A DNA stretch of 5,991 nt, taken from an uncultured Clostridia bacterium. GTDB taxonomy: Bacteria > Bacillota > Clostridia > TANB77 > CAG-508. Of this stretch, positions 1 to 5,129 are shown one piece after another (the first letter of the stretch is position 1; every line of letters begins with the position of its first letter). The notes beneath the pieces were generated by a model. That model saw only the letters and a list, made by a program, of their open reading frames with translations, was not told the origin of the DNA and searched no databases. Position numbers and translations under genes: made by a program. Where the stretch lies: positions 1 through 5,991 of the forward strand of contig CAKPKI010000097.1 of NCBI GenBank assembly GCA_934167135.1, in the 5' to 3' direction.

Positions 1-1
1 A

Positions 2-628
2 ATGGGATTAGAAAAATATAAAATAACAACAAAAACTCAAGAAGAAAGTTTAACATTTTACAATGAGCAAAATAAACCAATAGGAATTGTCAATAGAGAA
101 GAAGGAATTAATAGAGGCTTATTACTTGAGGGCGTTCAACTATGGATAATAAATCCAGAAACTAACCAAGTTTTAATGCAAAGAAGAAGTAAAAATAAAA
201 AGAATAATCCTAACAAGATAGATGTTAGTGTTTCTGGGCATGTTGATACAAATGAAACAGCAACACAAGCCATGTTGAGGGAAGCAAGTGAGGAAATTGG
301 ATTAACAGATTCAGAATATTTGTGTAATAAAATGCAAAAATTTGCTGAAAATAAAATTAATTTGGCTGATTATGGTAGACAAGGGAGATATATCATGCAT
401 TTTTATTTAGCTTTTTTAGATAATCCACTTGAAAGTTATACGAAACAGGACTCAGAGGTAGAGGAATTATTCTTTATGGATTATGAAGAAGTAAAAAGAA
501 GAGTAAGAAATGATGACCAAGAAATGTTAATGCCTAAATCTGATGAAGCAGAAATGATTTTTTCAAAATTAGATGAAAAAATCAAGGCTAAAAATTCCCA
601 AATAAAAGAAGAAAAGGAAAAAATATGA
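2..628 (+). CDS. Nudix hydrolase, isopentenyl-diphosphate isomerase-like (YfcD-type)
   Basis: This is a cytosolic Nudix-fold enzyme that probably hydrolyses a nucleoside-diphosphate-linked or other pyrophosphate substrate; the substrate cannot be read from the sequence. A complete Nudix box spans residues 79-101: Gly79, Glu85, then REASEEIGL at 93-101, where the glutamates bind the catalytic divalent metal. The preceding layout, FYNEQNKPIG near residue 19, then LWII at 47-50 and LMQRRS at 58-63, is typical of the IDI-like/YfcD group. The last 20 or so residues are highly charged and lysine-rich. The ATG at base 2 gives 208 residues, with about 16 residues ahead of the usual family start. Only one base precedes this ATG, so its ribosome binding site cannot be judged and the true start could lie upstream. 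The stop overlaps the next gene by ATGA, so the two are probably translationally coupled. The Nudix family is certain; the specific function is open. Confidence 0.9.
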   Translation: MGLEKYKITTKTQEESLTFYNEQNKPIGIVNREEGINRGLLLEGVQLWIINPETNQVLMQRRSKNKKNNPNKIDVSVSGHVDTNETATQAMLREASEEIGLTDSEYLCNKMQKFAENKINLADYGRQGRYIMHFYLAFLDNPLESYTKQDSEVEELFFMDYEEVKRRVRNDDQEMLMPKSDEAEMIFSKLDEKIKAKNSQIKEEKEKI

Positions 629-1182
629 TAGTAACATTATCAGGAGTAACAGGAACAGGAAAATCTTTTTTTAAAAATGTAATTTCACAAGAATTAAACT
701 TCAAAAATTTAGCCATTGTAACTACTAGAAATAAAAGAGATGGAGAAACAAATGGAATAGACAAAGAATTTGTTAGTGAAGAAAAATTTGAAGAATTAAA
801 AAAAGAAAATAAAGTAGTAGTAAGTTTTGAGTTTTTAGGTTCAAAATATGCATATAGAAAAAAAGACCTTGAATCAGAAGAAAGTCAAGTAACAGAATTG
901 CATTATGATACAATATATGAATTTAAAAAAAATGCCCAAAATGTATTTTCCATATATATGATACCAAAAGATTTGGAAAGAGCAAAAAAGGAACTAAGAA
1001 AAAGAAATTTACCCAAAGAAATTGAAGAAAAGCGTTTAAAAGAGATAGATGAACATATAAAAGAATACAATAGTAATATAGATTTACAAAATCAATTTGA
1101 CTGTGTTTTTGTAAATGATTATACAGAAAAGGCAAAAAATGACTTGCTTAAAATTATAAAAAATAGGAGGTTAGAACAATGA
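625..1182 (+). CDS. Guanylate kinase-like P-loop protein with divergent GMP site
   Basis: This 185-residue protein has the guanylate kinase fold. Family marks seen are a Walker A loop GVTGTGKS at residues 7-14, TTRNKRDGE at 33-41 (the TTR-x2-R-x-GE block), FVSEEKF at 49-55, an Arg-rich lid region around RKRNLP and KRLKEID (about 125-145), and VFVNDYTEKA near the C-terminus (compare VVND in true Gmk). Several residues that bind GMP in yeast guanylate kinase are changed on hand alignment: the Tyr after GxD is Lys47, the Glu before the GNYYG-like loop is Val66, the Ser of YGS is Tyr77, and the LDIDxQG strand is not recognisable (LHYDTIYEF instead). ATP binding looks intact, so it may phosphorylate another acceptor or only bind nucleotide. 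It overlaps the Nudix gene and tpiA by four bases each, with a weak AGGA at 615-618 ahead of its ATG. Automatic annotation would probably say guanylate kinase; I doubt that it is the essential Gmk. Confidence 0.85.
   Translation: MIVTLSGVTGTGKSFFKNVISQELNFKNLAIVTTRNKRDGETNGIDKEFVSEEKFEELKKENKVVVSFEFLGSKYAYRKKDLESEESQVTELHYDTIYEFKKNAQNVFSIYMIPKDLERAKKELRKRNLPKEIEEKRLKEIDEHIKEYNSNIDLQNQFDCVFVNDYTEKAKNDLLKIIKNRRLEQ
1097..1125 (+). promoter_or_regulatory. Weak candidate sigma-A promoter ahead of tpiA
   Basis: TTGACT at 1097-1102 matches five of six bases of the -35 consensus. It is followed after exactly 17 bases by TATACA at 1120-1125, which matches four of six of the -10 but lacks its last, most conserved T. 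It sits inside the upstream kinase-like gene, about 54 bases before the tpiA ATG, where it could add transcription of tpiA-gpmI. In DNA this AT-rich, such matches arise by chance, so this is only a candidate. Confidence 0.18.
1165..1170 (+). promoter_or_regulatory. Strong ribosome binding site of tpiA
   Basis: A full AGGAGG lies 8 bases before the ATG at 1179, inside the end of the kinase-like gene. It is much stronger than the site of the preceding gene, so tpiA is probably translated well independently of coupling through the ATGA overlap. Confidence 0.8.
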
Positions 1183-1931
1183 GAAGAAAAGTAATTGCAG
1201 GAAACTGGAAAATGAATATGCTTCCAAATGAGGCAATCGACTTTATACAGGAGTTAACACCACTTGTTAAAGATACAAAAAATGAAGTGATTTTATGTGT
1301 ACCATATGTAGATTTATTTTATGTTTTGCTAAATGTGCAAGGTACTAATATAAAAGTGGGAGCACAAAACATGCATTGGGAAGAAAAAGGTGCATATACA
1401 GGAGAAGTTTCAGCACAAATGCTAAAATCTATAGGTGTAGAATATGTTATAATTGGTCATTCTGAAAGAAGACAATATTTTACTGAAACAGATGAAACTG
1501 TAAATAAAAAGATAAAATCAGCATTGGCAAATGGATTAAAACCAATAGTATGTGTTGGAGAAACATTAGAACAAAGGGAAAGTGGTAAAACAGAAGAAAT
1601 TGTAACTAATCAAGTAGAAAAAGCTTTTGAAGGAATTCCAGTATCTGAACTTGAAAATATTATTGTAGCCTATGAGCCAATCTGGGCAATTGGAACAGGA
1701 AAAACAGCCACTAAAGAAGATGCAAATGCTACAATTATGCAAATAAGAAAAAAATTAGCAGAAATATATGGACAAAATGAGGCTGAAGGAGTTATAATAC
1801 AATACGGAGGAAGTGTAAAATCATCAAATGCAAAAGAATTATTTGAAATGTCAGATATTGACGGAGGGCTTGTAGGAGGAGCTAGTTTAAAAGCAGAAGA
1901 GTTCTCTAAAATAGTAAAATTTGATGAATAA
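1179..1931 (+). CDS. tpiA: Triosephosphate isomerase
   Basis: It interconverts dihydroxyacetone phosphate and glyceraldehyde 3-phosphate in glycolysis and gluconeogenesis, as a cytosolic (beta/alpha)8 barrel, normally a dimer. All catalytic parts are present: AGNWKMN at 7-13 with Lys11, GHSERR at 93-98 with the electrophilic His94, AYEPIWAIGTGK at 164-175 with the general base Glu166 and the start of phosphate-gripping loop 6, YGGSVK at 209-214 and DGGLVGGASL at 228-237. At 250 residues it has normal family length. The ATG overlaps the upstream stop by four bases and has an AGGAGG. A small oddity is Gln208 just before YGGSV, where a hydrophobic residue (often Leu) is usual. Its neighbour gpmI follows after 36 bases with no terminator between, the common tpiA-gpmI order of Bacillota glycolytic operons. 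The enzyme should be fully active. Confidence 0.98.
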   Translation: MRRKVIAGNWKMNMLPNEAIDFIQELTPLVKDTKNEVILCVPYVDLFYVLLNVQGTNIKVGAQNMHWEEKGAYTGEVSAQMLKSIGVEYVIIGHSERRQYFTETDETVNKKIKSALANGLKPIVCVGETLEQRESGKTEEIVTNQVEKAFEGIPVSELENIIVAYEPIWAIGTGKTATKEDANATIMQIRKKLAEIYGQNEAEGVIIQYGGSVKSSNAKELFEMSDIDGGLVGGASLKAEEFSKIVKFDE

Positions 1932-1953
1932 ATATAAAACTTCAATAAAGCAG

Positions 1954-1960
1954 AAAGGGA
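1954..1960 (+). promoter_or_regulatory. Ribosome binding site of gpmI
   Basis: AAAGGGA ends 7 bases before the ATG at 1968. It is a moderate Shine-Dalgarno match within the 36-base gap after tpiA. That gap holds no hairpin followed by a T run, so transcription should read through from tpiA. Confidence 0.6.
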
Positions 1961-1967
1961 TGAAGAT

Positions 1968-3500
1968 ATGGAAACAAAACCAATAATGCTAATGATATTA
2001 GATGGATTTGGAATAAACGAAAAAGAGGATGGAAATGCAGTAAAATTAGCTAATACACCTAATATAGATAAACTAATGAAAAAATATAAAACAACTAAAA
2101 TTTATACAAGTGGTTTAAAAGTTGGATTACCTGATGGACAAATGGGAAATTCAGAAGTAGGACATACAAATATAGGAGCTGGAAGAATTGTATACCAAGA
2201 ACTAACAAAAATAACTAAATCAATAGAAGATGGTGACTTTTTTGCAATTCCAGAATTTATTGAAGCAATTGAAAACTGTAAAAAATACAATTCAAAATTA
2301 CACATATTAGGACTTGTATCAGATGGAGGAGTTCACAGTCATATACGCCATTTATATGGACTATTAGAAATGGCAAAACGCAGAGACTTTGAAAATGTGT
2401 ATGTACACTGCTTTTTAGATGGAAGAGATACACCACCAGCATCAGCTGAAGGATATATTACTCAATTAGAAGAGAAAATGAGAGAAAAAGGTATCGGAAA
2501 AATAGCAAGTTTATCTGGAAGATATTATGCAATGGACAGAGATAAAAGATGGGACAGAGTTAAAAAATGTTATGATGCATTAGTAAAAGGTGAAGGAAAC
2601 AAATCAACATCAGCTACAATAGCAATAGAAGATTCATATCAAAAAGAAGTATTTGATGAGTTTGTTGAACCTACTGTAATATGTAATGGAGATACACCAA
2701 TTGCAACAATACAAGAACATGATTCTGTAATATTCTTTAATTTCAGACCAGATAGAGCAAGAGAAATAACAAGGGCAATTGTTGATAAGAATTTCGAAGA
2801 TTTTGAAACAAAGAAAATGGATACTTATTTTGTATGTTTCACAAATTATGATGAAACAATGCCAAATGTAAAAGTTGCATTCAAAAAAGAACCATTAGTA
2901 AATACATTTGGAGAAGTAATTAGTAAACATGGAATGACACAATTGCGTATTGCAGAAACAGAAAAATATGCTCATGTTACTTTTTTCTTTAATGGTGGAG
3001 AAGAAAAACAATATCCAGGAGAAGAAAGAATATTAGTACCATCACCAAAAGTTGCAACATATGATTTACAACCAGAAATGAGTGCAAGAGAAGTAACAGA
3101 AAAAGTTGTTGAAGCAATAAATGCTGACAAGTATAATGCAATAATTTTGAATTTTGCAAATCCTGATATGGTAGGACATACTGGAAGTTTACCAGCAGCA
3201 ATAAAAGCAGTTGAAACAATTGATGAATGTGTAGGAAAGGTAGTAGATGCAATGTTAGCACACCATGGAACAATGTTAATAACAGCGGACCATGGAAATT
3301 GTGAACAAATGATAGATTACAAAACAGGAGAACCTCATACAGCACATACAACAAATCCTGTACCACTTATACTAGTGACAGAAAATGAACAACTAAATAT
3401 AAGAGAAGGAAAACTTGCAGATTTAGCACCAACAATGCTAGAGTTATTAGGAATAGAAAAACCAGAAGAAATGACAGGTGAAAGTATTTTAGAAAAATAA
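1968..3500 (+). CDS. gpmI: 2,3-bisphosphoglycerate-independent phosphoglycerate mutase
   Basis: It interconverts 3-phosphoglycerate and 2-phosphoglycerate in glycolysis, using a serine phosphoenzyme and two metal ions, typically Mn2+ in Bacillota. It belongs to the alkaline phosphatase superfamily. Active-site residues are all visible: Asp12 in ILDGFG, the phosphorylated Ser62 in MGNSEVGH, GGVHSH at 120-125 (His123), DGRDTPP at 151-157, GRYYAMDRD at 184-192 (Arg185, Arg191), FRPDR at 259-263 (Arg260, Arg263), Lys333 in TEKYAH, Asp400 and His404 in NPDMVGHTG, ADHGN at 440-444 (Asp441, His442), and metal ligand His460 in PHTAHT. Its 510 residues are the normal length. The residue numbers nearly coincide with those of the Bacillus enzymes, which supports the start. 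In spore-formers this enzyme is pH-sensitive through its metal, but nothing here shows whether the organism sporulates. It is followed directly by the YezG-like gene. Confidence 0.98.
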   Translation: METKPIMLMILDGFGINEKEDGNAVKLANTPNIDKLMKKYKTTKIYTSGLKVGLPDGQMGNSEVGHTNIGAGRIVYQELTKITKSIEDGDFFAIPEFIEAIENCKKYNSKLHILGLVSDGGVHSHIRHLYGLLEMAKRRDFENVYVHCFLDGRDTPPASAEGYITQLEEKMREKGIGKIASLSGRYYAMDRDKRWDRVKKCYDALVKGEGNKSTSATIAIEDSYQKEVFDEFVEPTVICNGDTPIATIQEHDSVIFFNFRPDRAREITRAIVDKNFEDFETKKMDTYFVCFTNYDETMPNVKVAFKKEPLVNTFGEVISKHGMTQLRIAETEKYAHVTFFFNGGEEKQYPGEERILVPSPKVATYDLQPEMSAREVTEKVVEAINADKYNAIILNFANPDMVGHTGSLPAAIKAVETIDECVGKVVDAMLAHHGTMLITADHGNCEQMIDYKTGEPHTAHTTNPVPLILVTENEQLNIREGKLADLAPTMLELLGIEKPEEMTGESILEK

Positions 3501-3507
3501 AGGGTGA
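3501..3507 (+). promoter_or_regulatory. Ribosome binding site that favours a TTG start at 3513
   Basis: AGGGTGA immediately follows the gpmI stop and resembles the 3' half of AAGGAGGTGA. It ends 5 bases before an in-frame TTG at 3513. The GTG at 3504 lies inside this motif and has no good site of its own. The in-frame ATG at 3534 has no purine-rich site close upstream. This makes TTG the best-supported start, though not a proven one. Confidence 0.5.
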
Positions 3508-3512
3508 AAAAA

Positions 3513-4181
3513 TTGTTAAATACTAGCAAAAAAATGAAAGAAATATATGATGAAATACAAAGAAAAATATTTAATGCAGTTCCTGGAAAATGGGATGAAT
3601 TATATCTATATGCCTCAATAATTGATAGACTTGGTAGTGTTCAAACAGGTGAAATGTATTTTTACTTTATGCCAAAAGGAATTTTAAGAAAAAAATTTAT
3701 AAATGTTTACGAAATTCCATCTAAATATAATATTGAAGAAGAAGAATACATGAGATTAGTAGACTTACTATATAAAGAAATTAAATTACTAAGAGATGAG
3801 TTTTTTAATGAAAATCAAAAAGTATGGTCAAATATAACAATATCAATAAAAAATAATAGGTTTAAAATAGAATATAATTATGATACTTTAATAGGTGGCC
3901 AGGCAGAATATTATGACCATCATATATTCTGGAGAAGTAAGTACTTGAATATTGCCCCACGAGGTAAAAAAGAAAAAAATGCTATTGAGCAATATTTAAT
4001 AAATAGAAGACCAAGCAAAGAAAAAGATGAAGAGTACGATATTGGTATTTACAATAAAAAACAAAACAATATAATAACTTTTGAAACAACAGAATTTAAA
4101 GAATCTCAAAAGGTAGAATATATTGCAACAGAAATGGAAAATGAAAAAAAAACAAAAAATCAAATAATATTTAATAAATGA
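3513..4181 (+). CDS. YezG/DUF600-family (antitoxin or immunity-like) protein with C-terminal extension
   Basis: I recognise the DUF600 (YezG) pattern. Numbering from the TTG start: a short N-terminal helix with KEIYDEIQRKI; VPGKWDELYLYA at 23-34; a strand MYFYFMPKG at 48-56; a helix with LLYKEIKLLRDEFF; Trp105 opening WSNITISI, followed by FKIEYNYD ending near 124; and IFWRSKYL around 138-145. The family's known member, Bacillus subtilis YezG, neutralises the LXG-domain toxin YeeF, so many relatives are annotated as antitoxin or immunity proteins. No toxin gene, LXG domain or secretion gene is seen nearby. Here the gene sits between gpmI and an iron-sulfur scaffold gene, so a toxin-neutralising role is not supported by context. 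After the domain come about 75 lysine/glutamate/asparagine-rich residues absent from the usual protein of about 150-160 residues. There is no signal peptide or membrane segment. GTG 3504 or ATG 3534 are alternative starts. Its base composition is more AT-rich than that of its neighbours. Confidence 0.82.
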   Translation: MLNTSKKMKEIYDEIQRKIFNAVPGKWDELYLYASIIDRLGSVQTGEMYFYFMPKGILRKKFINVYEIPSKYNIEEEEYMRLVDLLYKEIKLLRDEFFNENQKVWSNITISIKNNRFKIEYNYDTLIGGQAEYYDHHIFWRSKYLNIAPRGKKEKNAIEQYLINRRPSKEKDEEYDIGIYNKKQNNIITFETTEFKESQKVEYIATEMENEKKTKNQIIFNK

Positions 4182-4187
4182 AGGGAG
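4181..4187 (+). promoter_or_regulatory. Ribosome binding site that sets the scaffold gene start at 4196
   Basis: AAGGGAG lies 8 bases before the ATG at 4196. A second in-frame ATG at 4178 overlaps the upstream stop as ATGA but has only a T/A-rich stretch before it. The well-placed site therefore supports 4196, removing six residues from the longest reading. Confidence 0.7.
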
Positions 4188-4195
4188 CAATTAAA

Positions 4196-4888
4196 ATGAT
4201 TTATTCAAAAGAATTAGAAAATATGTGCCATGTTGCTAAAGGAGTAGACCATGGACCAGCACCTATCCCAGAAGAAGGAAAATGGGTAAAAGCAAAAGAA
4301 ATAAAAGATATATCAGGATTAACACATGGTATAGGATGGTGTGCACCACAACAAGGAGCTTGTAAATTAACATTAAATGTAAAAGATGGTATAATTCAAG
4401 AAGCATTAATAGAAACAATTGGATGTTCAGGAATGACACATTCAGCTGCTATGGCAGGAGAAATATTAACAGGAAAAACATTATTAGAAGCATTAAATAC
4501 AGACTTAGTATGTGATGCTATAAATACTGCTATGAGAGAATTATTCTTACAAATAGTATATGGTAGAACACAAACTGCTTTCTCAGAAGGTGGTCTTCCA
4601 GTAGGAGCTGGACTTGAAGATTTAGGAAAAGGTCATACATCACAAGTTGGAACAATTTATTCAAGTACTTTAAAAGGACCAAGATATTTACAATTAACAG
4701 AAGGCTATATTGTAGAATTAGGATTAGACAAAGATGACCAAATAATTGGTTATAAATATGTTCATATGGGAAAAATGATGGATAACATCAAAAAAGGAAT
4801 TGACCCAATGGAAGCAATTGAAAAAGCTTCTGGTACATATGGAAGATTTGACGAAGCTGTTAAGAAGATTGACCCAAGGAAAGCATAA
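4196..4888 (+). CDS. NifU/IscU-like iron-sulfur cluster assembly scaffold protein, divergent
   Basis: It is related to the U-type scaffolds on which Fe-S clusters are built in the cytosol. Seen in order (230 residues from ATG 4196): an N-terminal DHGPAP at 18-23 in the place of the IscU DHxxxPRN segment; WCAPQQGACKL at 48-58; the strongly family-like GCSGMTHSAAMAGEILTGKT at 76-95; then Cys106 in LVCDAI. Cys are at 11, 49, 56, 77 and 106. Compared with IscU, the Cys-Gly-Asp of the first ligand loop is not kept: aligning on Lys57-Leu58 puts Gln where Cys35 is expected, with Cys49 and Cys56 flanking. About 100 residues follow the scaffold-like domain, including GLPVGAGLEDLGKGH and a C-terminal helix. 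No cysteine desulfurase is present in the window. I recall such proteins being encoded next to GGGtGRT proteins in Clostridia, as here. Classical scaffold function is therefore an inference; it could serve a dedicated cluster or redox role. Confidence 0.85.
   Translation: MIYSKELENMCHVAKGVDHGPAPIPEEGKWVKAKEIKDISGLTHGIGWCAPQQGACKLTLNVKDGIIQEALIETIGCSGMTHSAAMAGEILTGKTLLEALNTDLVCDAINTAMRELFLQIVYGRTQTAFSEGGLPVGAGLEDLGKGHTSQVGTIYSSTLKGPRYLQLTEGYIVELGLDKDDQIIGYKYVHMGKMMDNIKKGIDPMEAIEKASGTYGRFDEAVKKIDPRKA
4876..4880 (+). promoter_or_regulatory. Possible weak ribosome binding site of the small membrane protein
   Basis: AAGGA within the last codons of the scaffold gene lies 11 bases before the ATG at 4892, slightly longer than ideal spacing. 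It is the only candidate site, so translation may depend partly on re-initiation after the scaffold stop three bases upstream of the ATG. Confidence 0.35.
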
Positions 4889-4891
4889 TAT

Positions 4892-5095
4892 ATGATATTA
4901 GTAATACTAGTTGCATTGTTAATATTAGTGTTTTCTATTATTTTAATAAAAAATCAAAAGAGATTATGCAAGATAATAGGAGGTATAATGTTATTATGTG
5001 TCATTATTGCTATAGTATATGTTGTAGTAATAATATATCGCACTAAAACAGAAATTCGATTAGAACCATATGAAATATATAATAATGTTGATTAA
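4892..5095 (+). CDS. Small protein with two predicted membrane segments
   Basis: This 67-residue protein has no family I recognise. Residues 1-19 are an uninterrupted hydrophobic stretch rich in Ile, Leu and Val. A basic loop follows at about 20-28 (KNQKRLCK), then a second hydrophobic stretch at about 29-49, then a short polar tail with RTKTEIRLEPYE. By the positive-inside rule the basic loop would be cytoplasmic, placing both ends outside as a hairpin in the membrane; the basic RTK after the second segment makes this uncertain. It starts three bases after the scaffold gene stop and ends 34 bases before the GGGtGRT gene, so it lies between two genes that otherwise look like partners. Support for it being real is its position, its clean two-segment pattern and an open frame in the right place. 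Against it are its short length, its weak binding site, and the ease with which AT-rich DNA yields hydrophobic frames. Confidence 0.6.
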   Translation: MILVILVALLILVFSIILIKNQKRLCKIIGGIMLLCVIIAIVYVVVIIYRTKTEIRLEPYEIYNNVD

Positions 5096-5116
5096 ATATA
5101 GTACTAAATAAAAAAT

Positions 5117-5122
5117 AGGAGG
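5117..5122 (+). promoter_or_regulatory. Strong ribosome binding site of the GGGtGRT gene
   Basis: A full AGGAGG lies 7 bases before the ATG at 5130, in a 34-base gap that shows no terminator. Together with the exclusive use of AGA for Arg in the following gene, it suggests high translation. Confidence 0.8.
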
Positions 5123-5129
5123 AATAAAA

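Noticed and set aside
1932..1967. The tpiA-gpmI gap as a terminator or riboswitch.
   Set aside because: It is only 36 bases, AT-rich, with no stable inverted repeat and a ribosome binding site occupying its end.
2989..3366. Long open frame on the minus strand opposite gpmI, and similar minus-strand frames at 923-1135, 1670-1945, 3996-4190 and 5245-5493.
   Set aside because: They lie opposite strongly conserved plus-strand genes, have low-complexity Leu/Phe-rich translations expected from the antisense of A-rich codons, and lack convincing ribosome binding sites.
4144..4152. A run of nine A within the DUF600 gene as a slippage or phase-variation site.
   Set aside because: It is near the C-terminus; shifting either way reaches a stop within a few codons (at about 4165 or 4172) and changes only the last residues, so no alternative product of note results.
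4178..4195. Upstream in-frame ATG at 4178 as start of the scaffold gene, overlapping the DUF600 stop as ATGA.
   Set aside because: No Shine-Dalgarno sequence precedes it, while AAGGGAG is correctly placed for the ATG at 4196, and the six extra residues match nothing recognisable.
5054..5083. TATAAT at 5078-5083 as a promoter for the GGGtGRT gene.
   Set aside because: No acceptable -35 lies 16-18 bases upstream (TTCGAT-like only), and such -10 matches are common by chance in this AT-rich DNA.
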